Positions 1-9,225 of a stretch of 64,000 nt of DNA are shown piece after piece. Source of the DNA: Trujillonella endophytica (GTDB lineage: Bacteria; Actinomycetota; Actinomycetes; Mycobacteriales; Geodermatophilaceae); contig NZ_FOEE01000003.1 of the NCBI RefSeq assembly GCF_900110555.1, forward strand, positions 248,001 through 312,000. Reading direction: 5' to 3'. Every line of letters starts with the position of its first letter. Position 1 is the stretch's first letter. The notes beneath the pieces are model-generated. The model was not told the origin of the DNA and did not search any database. It saw nothing but the letters and a program-made list of their open reading frames with translations. Position numbers and translations under genes: made by a program.

Positions 1-395
1 CCGAGGACGGCGGCCAGCTTGTCGGTCCACCCGGCGTACCAGACCCAGCGGTCGATGGCGGCGTCGACGGCGGCGCGGGCCCGCCCGGTGGAGAGACCCT
101 CCCCGGCGGCGACCTCCTCGCAGAACTGCGCGTGCCGCCCCTCCATGACCTCCGCGACCCGGTACAGCACCTGGCCACGGTTGTAGGCCGTGGCGGCCGA
201 CCACTTCCCGAACGCCGCACGAGCGGCCACGACGGCGTCCCGCGCGTCCTTGCGGGAGGCCCGGGCGGCGTTGGCCAGGAAGGCGCCCCTGGCGTCGGTC
301 ACCTCGTAGGTGCGCCCGGACTCCGACCGGGGGAACGCCCCGCCCAGGTACAGCTTGTAGGTCTTGCGGACCGTGAGCCGCTCATTGCTGATCAC
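1..395 (-). CDS. Aldehyde dehydrogenase, N-terminal part (gene runs off the left edge)
   Basis: Only the first 131 codons are present. They read as an NAD(P)-dependent aldehyde dehydrogenase N-terminus: the opening strand KTYKLYLGGAFPRSESG, then a Rossmann-side segment with GQVLYRVAEVMEGR and a WVWYAGWTDKL helix resembling the second half of the ALDH N-domain. The catalytic Glu and Cys would lie outside the window, so activity cannot be judged. I start at a GTG at 395 because a GGAG lies nine bases upstream and the protein then begins just before the first conserved strand. It follows the complete ALDH at 469-1914 on the same strand after 73 bases, so deoC-ALDH-ALDH is probably one transcript. 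Oxidation of acetaldehyde from DeoC is a plausible job, but the substrate is inferred from context only. Confidence 0.85.
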   Translation of the reverse strand, partial: MISNERLTVRKTYKLYLGGAFPRSESGRTYEVTDARGAFLANAARASRKDARDAVVAARAAFGKWSAATAYNRGQVLYRVAEVMEGRHAQFCEEVAAGEGLSTGRARAAVDAAIDRWVWYAGWTDKLAAVL

Positions 396-468
396 TGGTC
401 CTCGCTCCGTTCCGTGGGTCGCTTCCGCGCCCGCTCCGCTCCTCGCTCGCCGGCGCTCGCTGCGATGC
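396..468. repeat. GAGCG-rich intergenic linker between the two ALDH genes
   Basis: The spacer is built of overlapping GAGCGA, GGAGCG and AGCGAGG units when read on the minus strand and looks like the simple GAGCG-rich linkers seen between genes in high-GC actinobacteria. It supplies the ribosome binding site of the downstream ALDH. A shorter relative (GAGCGGAGCGAGG) sits at about 39611-39623 beside accD5. No protein is encoded here. Confidence 0.4.
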
Positions 469-1914
469 TCACTCGCTGTCCGCTCCCATCAGGTACGCCG
501 CCAGCCCGTGCCGGCCGCCCTCGCGGCCGTACCCGGACTGCTTGTAGCCGCCGAACGGCGAGGTCGGGTCGAACTGGTTGAAGGTGTTGGCCCACACCAC
601 GCCGGCGCGCAGCCGGTCGGCGATCGCGAGGATCCGCGAGCCCTTCTCCGACCAGATGCCGGCCGACAGCCCGTAGGTGGTGTTGTTCGCCTTGGCGACG
701 GCCTCGTCGGGAGTGCGGAAGGTGAGCACCGACAGCACCGGGCCGAACACCTCGTCGCGGGCGATGCGGTGGGCCGGGGAGACGTCGGTGAACACCGTCG
801 GCGGGAACCAGAACCCCCGGTCGGGCAGCTCGCACGCCGGCTGCCAGCGGGTGGCTCCCTCGGCCTCGCCGACGTCGGAGAGCTCCCGGATCCGGGCCAG
901 CTGCTCGGCGGAGTTGATCGCCCCGATGTCGGTGTTCTTGTCCAGCGGGTCGCCCACGCGCAGGGTGCCGATCCGGCGCTGCAGCGCGGCGATGACCTCG
1001 TCGTGCACGTTCTCCTGCACGAGCAGCCGGGAGCCCGCGCAGCACACGTGGCCCTGGTTGAAGAAGATCCCCTGCACGATGCCCTCGACCGCCTGGTCGA
1101 TCGGGGCGTCGTCGAACACGATGTTCGCCGCCTTGCCGCCGAGCTCCAGGGTCAGCTTCTTGCGGGTGCCGGCGACCGCGCGGGCGATCGATCGGCCCAC
1201 CTCGGTGGAGCCGGTGAACGCGACCTTGTCGACGTCGGCGTGCTCGACCACCGCCCGCCCGGTCTCGCCGGCGCCCGTGACGATGTTCACCACCCCCGGC
1301 GGCAGGTCGGCCTGCCGGCAGACCTCGGCGAACAGCAGCGCCGTCAGCGGGGTGGTCTCGGCCGGCTTGAGGACGACGGTGTTGCCCGTGGCCAGCGCGG
1401 GGGCGATCTTCCACGCCAGCATGAGCAGCGGGAAGTTCCACGGGATGACCTGGCCGGCCACGCCCAGCGGCCGCGGGTCGGGCCCGAGGCCCGCGTGGGC
1501 CAGCTTGTCGGCCCAGCCCGCGTGGTAGAAGAAGTGCGCCGCGGCCAGCGGGACGTCGACGTCGCGGGACTCGCGGATCGGCTTGCCGTTGTCCAGCGAC
1601 TCGAGGACGGCGAACTCCCGCGCCCGCTCCTGCAGCAGCCGGGCGATGCGGAACAGGTACTTGCCGCGGTCGGCCGGGCGCATCGGGCCCCACACGCGGG
1701 TGAACGCGCGGCGGGCGGCCTTCACCGCGCGGTCGACGTCGGCCTCGGTGCCGACCGCGACCTCGCTGAGGACCTCCTCGGTCGCCGGGTTGACCGTCTT
1801 CATCGGCTCGCCGGAGCCGTCGACGAACTCGCCGTCGACGAACAGCCCGTAGGAGGGCGCGATGTCGACGATCGAGCGGGACTCGGGGGCGGGGGCGTAC
1901 TCGAAGACGGCCAT
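469..1914 (-). CDS. NAD(P)-dependent aldehyde dehydrogenase (complete)
   Basis: A 481-residue ALDH-superfamily enzyme that oxidises an aldehyde to the acid. The NAD site motif ([10 protein letters not shown], about residues 154-163), the general base in [11 protein letters not shown] (Glu257) and the nucleophile in [10 protein letters not shown] (Cys291, in the C-x-A-G position) are all present, as is the C-terminal [15 protein letters not shown] segment. Length is normal for the family. The ATG at 1914 overlaps the deoC stop by one base (TGATG), so the two are translationally coupled. DeoC releases acetaldehyde and glyceraldehyde 3-phosphate, so acetaldehyde removal is the likely role; this is inference from context, and other aliphatic aldehydes are possible. 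Confidence 0.9.
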   Translation of the reverse strand: MAVFEYAPAPESRSIVDIAPSYGLFVDGEFVDGSGEPMKTVNPATEEVLSEVAVGTEADVDRAVKAARRAFTRVWGPMRPADRGKYLFRIARLLQERAREFAVLESLDNGKPIRESRDVDVPLAAAHFFYHAGWADKLAHAGLGPDPRPLGVAGQVIPWNFPLLMLAWKIAPALATGNTVVLKPAETTPLTALLFAEVCRQADLPPGVVNIVTGAGETGRAVVEHADVDKVAFTGSTEVGRSIARAVAGTRKKLTLELGGKAANIVFDDAPIDQAVEGIVQGIFFNQGHVCCAGSRLLVQENVHDEVIAALQRRIGTLRVGDPLDKNTDIGAINSAEQLARIRELSDVGEAEGATRWQPACELPDRGFWFPPTVFTDVSPAHRIARDEVFGPVLSVLTFRTPDEAVAKANNTTYGLSAGIWSEKGSRILAIADRLRAGVVWANTFNQFDPTSPFGGYKQSGYGREGGRHGLAAYLMGADSE

Positions 1915-2927
1915 CAGTCGACGCTCACGTGATCGGGGCCGGAGTAGTGGCCGGTGCGGAGCTTCTGCCGCTGCAGGAGCAGGTCGTTGAGCAGGCTGGA
2001 GGCGCCGATGCGGAACCGGTCGGGGGTCAGCCAGTCGGCGCCGGCGGTCTCGTTGACGAGCACGAGGTGCTTGATCGCGTCCTTCGTCGTCCGGATGCCG
2101 CCGGCGGGCTTGACGCCGACGTGGCGGCCGGTGGCCGCGCGGAAGTCGCGGACCGCCTCGAGCATCACCAGGCAGACGGGCAGCGTGGCGGCGGGGGAGA
2201 TCTTGCCGGTGGAGGTCTTGATGAAGTCGCCGCCGGCGAGCATCGCCAGCCAGGACGCACGGCGGACGGCGTCCAGGGTGACCAGCTCGCCGGTCTCGAG
2301 GATGACCTTGAGGTGGGCGGGGGCGGCGCCGTCGGGCCGGGCGCAGGCCTCCTTCACCGCGACGATCTCGTCGAAGACGTCGAGGTAGCGGCCGGCCAGG
2401 AACGCCCCCCGGTCGATGACCATGTCGATCTCGTCGGCGCCCTGGGCGACGGCGTCGCGGACGTCGGCGAGCTTGACGGCGCGGCTCGCGCGGCCGCTGG
2501 GGAACGCGGTGGCGACGGCGGCCACGTTGATCCCGGTGCCGGCCAGCGCCTCCTTGGCCACGCCGGCGAGATCGCCGTAGACGCAGACGGCGGCGACGGG
2601 CGGGCAGCCGGGATCCGTCGGGTCGGGACGGCGGGCCTTCGCGGCCAGCGCGCGCACCTTGCCCGGGGTGTCGGAGCCCTCGAGGGTGGTCAGGTCGACC
2701 ATCGAGATGGCGGTGTCGATCGCCCACGCCTTGGACGTGGTCTTGATCGACCGGGTGCCGAGCATGGCCACGCGGGACGAGGCGCCGACCTGGTCCACGC
2801 CGGGCAGGCCGTGCAGGAAGGCGCGGAAGGCCGACTCGGACCGGGTCACGTCCGCGTACGGCGTCGGGGGCTCGCGCCGCGGCGGGGTCTCCGCCGTCAG
2901 GGCGTGCGGATCGAGCACGTGCGTCAT
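1914..2927 (-). CDS. deoC: Deoxyribose-phosphate aldolase
   Basis: Splits 2-deoxyribose 5-phosphate into acetaldehyde and glyceraldehyde 3-phosphate in the cytosol, the last step of deoxynucleoside breakdown. The class I aldolase residues are visible: Schiff-base Lys237 in DFIKTSTGK, the proton-relay Lys273 in VKPAGGIR, and the acidic EIDMVID segment (165-172). At 337 residues it is the long actinobacterial form with an N-terminal extension of about 60 residues. The start is uncertain: in-frame ATGs at 2939, 2936 and 2927 give 341 to 337 residues, and I use the last. It leads the deoC-ALDH-ALDH unit and is divergent from upp across 276 bases rich in short repeats. Confidence 0.92.
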   Translation of the reverse strand: MTHVLDPHALTAETPPRREPPTPYADVTRSESAFRAFLHGLPGVDQVGASSRVAMLGTRSIKTTSKAWAIDTAISMVDLTTLEGSDTPGKVRALAAKARRPDPTDPGCPPVAAVCVYGDLAGVAKEALAGTGINVAAVATAFPSGRASRAVKLADVRDAVAQGADEIDMVIDRGAFLAGRYLDVFDEIVAVKEACARPDGAAPAHLKVILETGELVTLDAVRRASWLAMLAGGDFIKTSTGKISPAATLPVCLVMLEAVRDFRAATGRHVGVKPAGGIRTTKDAIKHLVLVNETAGADWLTPDRFRIGASSLLNDLLLQRQKLRTGHYSGPDHVSVD

Positions 2928-3021
2928 GGGAGCCATCATCCCCCGTGGACGGCGCCCGGCCCGAGCGCGGCCACCCGCCCGGGTGGGGCACTCCCGCCGA
3001 GCGCGCCTGCCCGGGGGACTC

Positions 3022-3048
3022 TGCCCAGCGTGCCCAGCGTGCCCAGCG
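3022..3048. repeat. Three tandem copies of a 9-bp motif in the deoC/upp spacer
   Basis: TGCCCAGCG occurs three times head to tail, with a fourth partial TGCC following. It lies midway in the divergent deoC/upp intergenic region, which otherwise has no gene. It could be a helical-phase protein binding array or slippage-prone sequence. A spacing of 9 bp does not match the 10.5-bp helix well. Confidence 0.5.
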
Positions 3049-3060
3049 TGCCGCCGCGGG

Positions 3061-3132
3061 CACTCTGCCGGGGGGTTCCGGACGATGTCGGCGGGATCGC
3101 CCCGGCATCGCCGGGAGAGTGCCGGCAGAGTG
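3061..3132. repeat. 11-bp inverted repeat in the deoC/upp spacer
   Basis: CACTCTGCCGG at 3061-3071 is answered by its exact reverse complement at 3122-3132. The core ACTCTGCC also occurs near 3019, so the spacer carries three related sites. Candidate binding sites for a regulator of nucleoside catabolism, or the arms of a long-loop hairpin; no regulator gene is in the window to assign. Confidence 0.4.
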
Positions 3133-3190
3133 GCCGCTGGTGGGGCGCCCGGCCGGCGTTCCGACCGGTGGCCCGCCCCGGGGCTGCCGC

Positions 3191-3196
3191 TACGGT
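3191..3196 (+). promoter_or_regulatory. Putative leaderless promoter (-10) of upp
   Basis: TACGGT ends seven bases before the GTG start at 3204, so the predicted transcript begins at or next to the start codon. No Shine-Dalgarno sequence lies between. No clear -35 element is seen. Confidence 0.5.
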
Positions 3197-3203
3197 GGCG
3201 CGC

Positions 3204-3827
3204 GTGCAGCTGACCGTCGTCGACCACCCGCTCGCCCGCGCCCGCCTCTCCCGCATGCGCGACGAGCGGACGGAGAACGCCAGCTTCCGGGCTGCCCTGC
3301 AGGACCTGACCCAGATGCTCGTCTACGAGGCCACGCGCGACCTCGCCGTCGCCGAGGAGACGATCGCCACCCCGGTCACGCGGACCACCGGCTACCGGAT
3401 CGCCGCCGCGCCGCTCATCGTGCCCGTGCTGCGGGCCGGCCTGGGCATGGCCGACGTCGCCCACCGGATGCTGCCGGAGTCGCAGATGGGCTTCGTCGGT
3501 CTGGCCCGCAACGAGACCACCTTCCAGCCGGAGGCCTACATGGCCTCGCTGCCGGAGACCCTGGTCGGGCGGCACGTGTTCGTGCTCGACCCGATGCTGG
3601 CCACCGGCGGCTCGCTGGTGCACTGCTGCGGGCTGCTCACCGAGCGCGGCGCCACCGAGATCACCGTGCTGTGCGTGCTGGCCGCGCCCGAGGGGCTGCG
3701 CCGGCTGGAGGCGAGCGGCCTGCCGCTGCGGGTCTTCACCACCAGCGTCGACGAGGGCCTCAACGACAGCGCCTACATCGTGCCGGGCCTCGGCGACGCG
3801 GGGGACCGCCAGTTCGGGGCGGTCTGA
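3204..3827 (+). CDS. upp: Uracil phosphoribosyltransferase
   Basis: Converts uracil and PRPP to UMP, salvaging pyrimidine base released by nucleoside breakdown. The 207-residue length matches the family. The PRPP-binding loop [11 protein letters not shown] (about 128-137) and the uracil-binding loop [12 protein letters not shown] (191-202) are intact. I choose the GTG at 3204 over the in-frame GTG at 3195 because the protein then starts like known Upp (short strand, then [14 protein letters not shown]) and because the -10 hexamer at 3191 would begin the transcript at this codon. It is the first gene of a two-gene unit with the oxidoreductase at 3830 (2-base gap), and is divergent from deoC. 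Confidence 0.95.
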   Translation: MQLTVVDHPLARARLSRMRDERTENASFRAALQDLTQMLVYEATRDLAVAEETIATPVTRTTGYRIAAAPLIVPVLRAGLGMADVAHRMLPESQMGFVGLARNETTFQPEAYMASLPETLVGRHVFVLDPMLATGGSLVHCCGLLTERGATEITVLCVLAAPEGLRRLEASGLPLRVFTTSVDEGLNDSAYIVPGLGDAGDRQFGAV

Positions 3828-3829
3828 CC

Positions 3830-4720
3830 GTGCGCTTCGCCGTCCTGGGCACCGGGTTCTGGGCCCGGGCGGTGCACGCCACCGCGCTGGCCGGCCACCC
3901 GGACGCCGAGCTCGTCGCCGTCTGGGGGCGGGACCGGCGGAAGGCGGCGGAGGCCGCCGCCGAGTTCGAGGTGGTGGGCACCGACGACCTCGACGCCGTC
4001 CTCTCCTCGGTCGACGCCGTCTCGATCGCCCTGCCGCCGGACGTGCAGGCGCCGCTGGCCGAGCGGGCCGCGGCCGCCGGGAAGCACCTGCTGCTGGAGA
4101 AGCCGACCGGGCTGAGCCTCGCGGTCGCCGACCGGCTGGCCGCCGCCGTGCGCGAGGCCGGGGTGGCGTCGGTCGTGTTCTTCACCTACCGGTTCCAGGA
4201 GGCGACCTCGACCTGGCTGACGCAGGCCGCGCGTACCCGGCTGGCCGGCGGGTCGGGCACCTGGCTCGGCGCGCTCGCCGGGTCGCCCTTCGCGAGCTCG
4301 GCCTGGCGCAAGGAGCACGGCGCCCTGTGGGACGTCGGCCCGCACGCGCTGGCGCTGCTCGTGCCCGCGCTCGGGCCGGTGGTCGCGGTCCAGGCGGCCG
4401 CGGGGCTGCGCGACACCGTGCACCTGGTGCTGCACCATCCCGGCGGCGTGGCGAGCACCGTCACCGTCTCCTCGACGGTGGCGCAGATGTCGGCCGGCGT
4501 GGAGTTCTACCTGCACGGCGACGCCGGGCGGCTGGTGCTGCTGCCGCAGCTCGACGCCGCCGTCGAGGCCTTCGCCGCGGCCGTGGGGGAGCTGCAGGCG
4601 GCGGCCCTCACCGGCGGGGCGCATCCGCTGGACGTGCACTTCGGCCGGGACGTCGTCGCCGTCCTCGCGGCCGCCGAGCGGGCGCTGGGCACCGGCTGCC
4701 GGGAGACCGTCGAACCCTGA
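3830..4720 (+). CDS. Gfo/Idh/MocA-family oxidoreductase
   Basis: A 296-residue NAD(P)-binding oxidoreductase of unknown substrate. The N-terminus has the Rossmann motif VLGTGFWA (GxGxxx, about residues 5-12), and the family EKP motif appears in HLLLEKPTGLS (about 84-94). The C-terminal alpha/beta domain carries KEHGALWDVGPHAL in the place of the substrate-binding D-x-x-x-H motif. Length is slightly under the usual 330-360. Start is a GTG two bases after the upp stop, so it is surely cotranscribed with upp. A role in sugar or nucleoside-sugar oxidation is only a guess from that pairing. Confidence 0.85.
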   Translation: MRFAVLGTGFWARAVHATALAGHPDAELVAVWGRDRRKAAEAAAEFEVVGTDDLDAVLSSVDAVSIALPPDVQAPLAERAAAAGKHLLLEKPTGLSLAVADRLAAAVREAGVASVVFFTYRFQEATSTWLTQAARTRLAGGSGTWLGALAGSPFASSAWRKEHGALWDVGPHALALLVPALGPVVAVQAAAGLRDTVHLVLHHPGGVASTVTVSSTVAQMSAGVEFYLHGDAGRLVLLPQLDAAVEAFAAAVGELQAAALTGGAHPLDVHFGRDVVAVLAAAERALGTGCRETVEP

Positions 4721-4726
4721 CACGGG

Positions 4727-5422
4727 TCAGCGCCGGCGCCACCGGACGGCCAGCCCGGCGGCGGCGAGCAGGACGGCGACCGCGGCGGCCGTTCCCGCGG
4801 GCGTGGTCAGGGCGTCGGCCCAGCGGTCCAGGTGCTCCACCGACGCCCCGGCGCCCACCTGCAGCACGGTGCTCGGCAGCAGGCCGAGGGCCGTCGCCGC
4901 CAGGTACGGGCCGGGCCGGACGGCGGCGAGGCCGGCCGCGTAGCTGACCACGCTGAACGGCGCGGCCGGGACCAGCCGGAGGGTAAGGACGGCGCCGAAG
5001 CCGCGGGCGTCGAGGAACCGGTCGGCGCGGGCCATGCGGGGTCCGCCGAGCGCGGCCACGGCGGGCCGGCCCAGCAGCCGGCCGAGCGCGAACGCGCCGA
5101 CCCCGCCGAGCATCCCGCCGACCAGCGAGACGGCCAGCCCCGGCCAGAAGCCGGCGACCAGCCCGGCGAGCACCGACAGCGCCGTCCGGGGCACCGGTCC
5201 CAGCAGCGCGAGGCCCACCCCGAGGGCGAGCAGCACCAACCCGAGGGCCCCGGCGTCGTCGAGCCAGTCGCGCGCGGAGTCGACGGCGGGCAGGTCCACC
5301 ACCGCGACGACGACCGCGGCGATCCCCAGCAGGGCGGCCAGGACGGCGAGGCGCGCCCCGTGGCCTCGCTGCAGGGGCCCGCGCCGAGCCTGCGGGGCGT
5401 GGGGGGCGGCGACGTCCGTCAT
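4727..5422 (-). CDS. TVP38/TMEM64-family (DedA-like) membrane protein
   Basis: A 231-residue integral membrane protein with five to six hydrophobic segments. The family signature is visible in TLRLVPAAPFSVVSYAAGL (about 143-161) followed by a GLLPSTVLQVGAG loop. TVP38/DedA relatives are linked to lipid scrambling and membrane homeostasis; the substrate here is unknown. The ATG at 5422 overlaps the stop of the GtrA gene by four bases (ATGA), so the pair is coupled. It converges on the Gfo/Idh gene with a 6-base gap and no room for a terminator. Confidence 0.85.
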   Translation of the reverse strand: MTDVAAPHAPQARRGPLQRGHGARLAVLAALLGIAAVVVAVVDLPAVDSARDWLDDAGALGLVLLALGVGLALLGPVPRTALSVLAGLVAGFWPGLAVSLVGGMLGGVGAFALGRLLGRPAVAALGGPRMARADRFLDARGFGAVLTLRLVPAAPFSVVSYAAGLAAVRPGPYLAATALGLLPSTVLQVGAGASVEHLDRWADALTTPAGTAAAVAVLLAAAGLAVRWRRR

Positions 5423-5829
5423 CGGAAGACGACGAGCCGCAGCATCACGAAGTTGACCGCGGTGCCGAACCCCTGCGAGATCGCCCAGGCCAGCGTCACC
5501 CGCCAGCTGCTGTCGGGCAGCGCGGCCAGGGCGAGGGCGTTGACGCCGAGGATCACGAAGAACGTCGTCCCGTAGAGGATCGCGAAGCCCGTCGCCCGCT
5601 TGGCCGACCCCTCGACCTGGAACGCCCACCGGCGGTTGAGCACGTACGCCGTCGTCGTCCCGGCGACGAAGCTGAGCGCCCGCGCGAGCGTCGTCTCCAC
5701 GTCCAGGTGCAGGGCCAGGCTGTAGACGCTGAGGTCGACGACGGCGCCGAGCAGGCCCACGGCGACGAACCTGACCAGCTGGTCGACCAGCCCGCGGCGC
5801 CCGCCGGCGGCCTCTCCGGACGCCGTCAC
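5419..5829 (-). CDS. GtrA-family membrane protein
   Basis: A 136-residue protein with four hydrophobic helices and the GtrA signature: QLVRFVAVGLLGAVVDLSVY at the start, then YVLNRRWAF in the loop after helix 2. GtrA proteins are thought to help move undecaprenyl-linked sugars across the membrane for surface polysaccharide modification. It precedes and overlaps the TVP38 gene by four bases. A second GtrA-family gene begins at 63913. The upstream 67 bases to the HAD gene contain two small inverted repeats (5850-5866 and 5871-5888) but no clear promoter. Confidence 0.88.
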   Translation of the reverse strand: MTASGEAAGGRRGLVDQLVRFVAVGLLGAVVDLSVYSLALHLDVETTLARALSFVAGTTTAYVLNRRWAFQVEGSAKRATGFAILYGTTFFVILGVNALALAALPDSSWRVTLAWAISQGFGTAVNFVMLRLVVFR

Positions 5830-5896
5830 CGGGCGCGAGCGGGCGGAGTCGTCAGCACGACGACCATTGTGACCGTCCGGTAACGGTCGCCTGCAG

Positions 5897-6604
5897 TCAC
5901 GCCGCGCCGAGGCGGTCGGCGAGCTCCGTGAACGACGTCACGGACAGGTCGGCGGCGGGATCGGTCGCCGGCGGGATGCTCCGGCCGCCGAACTCGGCGG
6001 GGCGGTGCACGTACGCGGTGCTCAGGCCCCGCTCGCGGGCGGCGGCCAGATCGGAGTCGTGCGCGGCGACCATGAGGACCTGCGCGGGGTCGAGGGCCAG
6101 CAGCCGCGGCGCGGAGTCGTAGACGGCGGCGTCGGGCTTGTAGGCGCCGACCACCTCCGCGCCCAGGACGGCGTCCCACGGCAGCCCCGACCGGCGGGCC
6201 AGGGCGACCTGCAGCGCCACGCCGCCGTTGGACAGCGGCGCCAGCACGAAGCGCGCCGACAGCCGGCGCAGCCCGTCGACGACGTCGGGCCACGGGTCCA
6301 GCCGGTGCCAGGCCAGCACCAGTTCGTCGCGCACCGCCGCGGGGACGTCGGCGGCGCCGTGCGCGGCCAGGACGTCGTCCACCGACTCGCGGTGCAGCAC
6401 GTCCAGCGGGACGAACGGCCGCCGTCCGCTGCGCACCTCCTCCATCGACGGGGCGTAGCGACCTCGCCAGTCGTCGGCGAACCGCTCCGCGTCGACGCGG
6501 TCGCCCAGCAGGCGGGTCGCGCTGCGGGCGACGCCGGTGCGCCAGTCCACCACCGTGCCGAAGACGTCGAAGACGAGCGCGCGGACGTCGGTCAGGGGGC
6601 TCAC
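5897..6604 (-). CDS. HAD-superfamily hydrolase, haloacid dehalogenase type II-like
   Basis: A 235-residue HAD hydrolase. Motif I is FDVFGTVVDW with the nucleophile Asp13; FDVFGT is the form typical of 2-haloacid dehalogenases rather than the FDxDGT of phosphatases. Motif II is the Ser-Asn of PLSNGG and motif III the Lys of GAYKPD. These support dehalogenase-type chemistry, but many such actinobacterial proteins are uncharacterised. The GTG at 6604 overlaps the phosphomutase stop by four bases (GTGA), making it the third gene of punA-phosphomutase-HAD. In that setting it could equally dephosphorylate a sugar phosphate or damaged metabolite. Confidence 0.82.
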   Translation of the reverse strand: MSPLTDVRALVFDVFGTVVDWRTGVARSATRLLGDRVDAERFADDWRGRYAPSMEEVRSGRRPFVPLDVLHRESVDDVLAAHGAADVPAAVRDELVLAWHRLDPWPDVVDGLRRLSARFVLAPLSNGGVALQVALARRSGLPWDAVLGAEVVGAYKPDAAVYDSAPRLLALDPAQVLMVAAHDSDLAAARERGLSTAYVHRPAEFGGRSIPPATDPAADLSVTSFTELADRLGAA

Positions 6605-8250
6605 AGGCCGAGCGCCGCCGACATCTCGGCCCGCAGGGCGTCGAGCTCGTCGGCGCCGCGGCCGCGGGCACCGATCACCCCGGCGTCGTCGTGCACCGGG
6701 ACGACGGCTTCGAGGTAGGCCTTGAGCTTCGGCTCGGTGCCGCTGGGCCGGACCACCACGCGGACACCCTCGCCGAGCAACCGGACGGCGTCGACCGGCG
6801 GATCGGCGGTCGCGAGGTCGGTCACGGTCACCGGCCGGCCGAGCAGCGTGGTCGGCGGGTGCGCGCGCAGCCGGGTCATCGCGTCGGCGACGAGCGTGAG
6901 GTCCTCCACCCGCACCGACAGCTGGCCGGTGGCGAACAGGCCGTGCTCGACGGCGAGCTCGTCGAGCCGGTCGAGCAGCGTGCGGCCCGAGTCCGTCAGC
7001 TCCGCGGCCAGCAGGGCCACGGCGAGGGCGGCGGAGATGCCGTCCTTGTCGCGGACGACGTCGGGGGCCACGGCGTAGCCGAGCGCCTCCTCGTAGCCGA
7101 AGACCAGCGGCCGGCCGGGCTCCCCGGCCCGGATGATCCACTTGAACCCGGTGGGCGTCTCGGCGAACGGCACCCCGTGCGCCGCGGCCAGGGCGGCCAG
7201 CAGGGAGCCACTCACCAGCGAGGCGGCGTAGGTGCCGCGCACGCCGCGCCGCAGCAGCCAGTCGGCGAGCAGGGCGCCGACCTCGTCGCCGGTGAGCCGG
7301 CGGCCGCCGCAGACCACCGAGCAGCGGTCGGCGTCGGGGTCCTGGGCGATCGCGACGTCGGCACCGACGCGCTCGGCCAGCGCCAGCAGCAGGTCGACCG
7401 CGCCGGGCTCCTCGGGGTTGGGGAAGGCGACGGTCGGGAAGCGCGGGTCCGGCGCGTCCTGCTCCGCGACGGTGGCCGGCTCGGCGAACCCGGCGGCCGC
7501 GAACAGGGTGCGGGTCGTCGCCGCGCCGACGCCGTGCATGGCCGTGTAGGCGACCCGGAGGGAGGCGCGCACGGCCGGGTCCAGCCGGTCGGGGTCGAGG
7601 GCGCGCAGCACCGCGGCGACGTAGTCGGCCTCGACGTCGTCACCGAGCGTGATCCACTCGTCGGAGACCGGGACGTCCCGCGCCGGTCCGACGGCGGCGA
7701 TCGCCGCCTCGATCTCCCGGTCGGCCGGCGGCACGAGCTGCGCGCCGTCGTCGAGGTAGACCTTGTAGCCGTTGTCGTCGGGCGGGTTGTGGCTCGCGGT
7801 GACCATCACCCCGGCCACCGCACCCAGGTGTCGGACGGCGAAGGCCAGGACCGGAGTCGGCAGCGGCCGGGGCAGCACCTGCACGGCGAACCCGGCCGCC
7901 GAGAGCACCGCGGCGGAGAGGCGGGCGAACTCGTCGGAGCGGCGGCGCGCGTCGAAGCCGATCAGCACCCCGCCGCCGGCGTGCCCCGTTCCGCGGAGGT
8001 AGGTGGCGAGGCCGGCGGCCGCGCGGGTGACCACGGCCGCGTTCATCCCCGCGGGTCCGGCGCGGAGCGGGCCGCGCAGGCCCGCCGTTCCGAAGGTCAG
8101 CGGCCCGGCGAACCGGCGGGCGAGCTCGGCGCCGTCCCCGGCGGCCAGGAGCGTCTCGATCTCGGCGCGGTCCCCGGGATGCGGATCGGCCGCCGCCCAG
8201 GCCCGGGCCTCCTCGGCCAGGCTGCCGGCGCCGCGCACGGACCCGCTCAC
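6601..8250 (-). CDS. pmmB: Phosphopentomutase/phosphomannomutase-type phospho-sugar mutase
   Basis: A 549-residue alpha-D-phosphohexomutase-family enzyme. The catalytic phosphoserine loop is [13 protein letters not shown] (Ser153), the metal loop is QDPDADR, the sugar loop is GYEEALGY, and the phosphate-binding [12 protein letters not shown] lies near the C-terminus. The long form with an N-terminal extension is the one found beside purine nucleoside phosphorylase in actinobacteria (M. tuberculosis pmmB). Acting on ribose 1-phosphate or deoxyribose 1-phosphate, it would feed pentose 5-phosphate to central metabolism and DeoC. Its GTG start overlaps the punA stop by four bases. The true sugar preference cannot be read from sequence. 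Confidence 0.9.
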   Translation of the reverse strand: MSGSVRGAGSLAEEARAWAAADPHPGDRAEIETLLAAGDGAELARRFAGPLTFGTAGLRGPLRAGPAGMNAAVVTRAAAGLATYLRGTGHAGGGVLIGFDARRRSDEFARLSAAVLSAAGFAVQVLPRPLPTPVLAFAVRHLGAVAGVMVTASHNPPDDNGYKVYLDDGAQLVPPADREIEAAIAAVGPARDVPVSDEWITLGDDVEADYVAAVLRALDPDRLDPAVRASLRVAYTAMHGVGAATTRTLFAAAGFAEPATVAEQDAPDPRFPTVAFPNPEEPGAVDLLLALAERVGADVAIAQDPDADRCSVVCGGRRLTGDEVGALLADWLLRRGVRGTYAASLVSGSLLAALAAAHGVPFAETPTGFKWIIRAGEPGRPLVFGYEEALGYAVAPDVVRDKDGISAALAVALLAAELTDSGRTLLDRLDELAVEHGLFATGQLSVRVEDLTLVADAMTRLRAHPPTTLLGRPVTVTDLATADPPVDAVRLLGEGVRVVVRPSGTEPKLKAYLEAVVPVHDDAGVIGARGRGADELDALRAEMSAALGL

Positions 8251-9059
8251 GGCAGCCGCGTCACCAGCTCGACCAGGAAGCGGCCCAGGCGCCCGGCGGA
8301 CTCCCGGCCCGCGGCGAGCACCTCCTGGTGGTCCAGCGCCTCCCCGGTGATGCCGGCCGCGGCATTGGTGACCATCGACAGGCCGAGCACCTCGAGGCCG
8401 GCGGCGCGGGCGGCGATGGCCTCCAGCGCGGTGGACATGCCCACGAGGTCCGCGCCGAGCGTGCGCAGCATGCGGATCTCCGCCGGGGTCTCGAAGTGCG
8501 GGCCCGGCAGCGCGGCGTAGACCCCCTCGGTCAGCGTGGGGTCGATCTCGCGGGCCAGAGCGCGCAGCCGCGCCGAGTACAGGTCGGTGAGGTCGACGAA
8601 CGTGGGGCCGACCAGGGGCGAGCGCGCCGTCATGTTCAGGTGGTCGCTGATCAGCACCGCCTGCCCGACGCGGTGCTCCGGCGCGAGCCCGCCTGCGGCG
8701 TTGGTGAGGACGACGGTGCGCACCCCCGCCAGCGCCGCGGTGCGCACGCCGTGCACCACCGAGGCCACGCCGCGGCCCTCGTACAGGTGCGTGCGGCCCA
8801 GGAACAGCAGCACGCGGCGTCCGCCCACGCGCACCGAGCGGACCTCCCCACCGTGCCCGGCGACGATGGGGGCGGAGAAGCCCGGCAGCTCGTCGATCGC
8901 GACGGTGGCGTCGGCGCGGCCGAAGGCCTCCGCCGCCGACGCCCAGCCCGAGCCCATGACGACGGCGGTGTCGTGGCCCGCGCCGAGCGCGGCCTCGATG
9001 TCGTCCTTCGCCAGGCGGGCCAGGACGGCGGGATCGGGGCCGAGGGACGTGTCGCTCAC
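8247..9059 (-). CDS. punA: Purine nucleoside phosphorylase, trimeric type
   Basis: Phosphorolyses inosine, guanosine and their deoxy forms to base and (deoxy)ribose 1-phosphate. The 270-residue length and motifs fit the trimeric family: GSGW (36-39), RTHLYEG around Arg89 and His91, GPHFETPAE (186-194), GMST (207-210) and Asn232 in VTNAAAG. The Glu/Asn pair indicates 6-oxopurine specificity. The start is a GTG at 9059, seven bases after a -10-like TACGGT on the minus strand, giving a leaderless transcript. It heads punA-phosphomutase-HAD, all joined by 4-base overlaps. Together with the mutase and deoC it completes deoxynucleoside catabolism. Confidence 0.93.
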   Translation of the reverse strand: MSDTSLGPDPAVLARLAKDDIEAALGAGHDTAVVMGSGWASAAEAFGRADATVAIDELPGFSAPIVAGHGGEVRSVRVGGRRVLLFLGRTHLYEGRGVASVVHGVRTAALAGVRTVVLTNAAGGLAPEHRVGQAVLISDHLNMTARSPLVGPTFVDLTDLYSARLRALAREIDPTLTEGVYAALPGPHFETPAEIRMLRTLGADLVGMSTALEAIAARAAGLEVLGLSMVTNAAAGITGEALDHQEVLAAGRESAGRLGRFLVELVTRLP

Positions 9060-9066
9060 GAGCGGG

Positions 9067-9072
9067 ACCGTA
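9067..9072 (-). promoter_or_regulatory. Putative leaderless promoter (-10) of the punA operon
   Basis: On the minus strand TACGGT is followed by seven bases and then the GTG start of punA, with no ribosome binding site between. This is the same arrangement as upp. Confidence 0.5.
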
Positions 9073-9225
9073 ACGCAGCGCTCGGGCCGATCGGCGCCGC
9101 GAGGCCCGTGCGCCGTCGACAGCTGGTCACCGACGGGTCGCGTGGTGTTCACCGGTCGGGCCTCGTCGCGTCGCATCGCCTCGCCAGGGTCTGGGCGCCT
9201 CGTCATCGACCTCCTGGAGACCCGC

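Noticed and set aside
364-4720. Long ORFs on the strand opposite to, or out of frame with, the real genes (for example 364-1932 plus, 1929-3827 N-terminal half, 8328-12257 plus, 22409-24214 plus)
   Set aside because: High GC at third positions leaves long stop-free frames. These translations are Arg/Gly/Ala/Val-rich without family motifs, and they lie over genes with intact catalytic residues.
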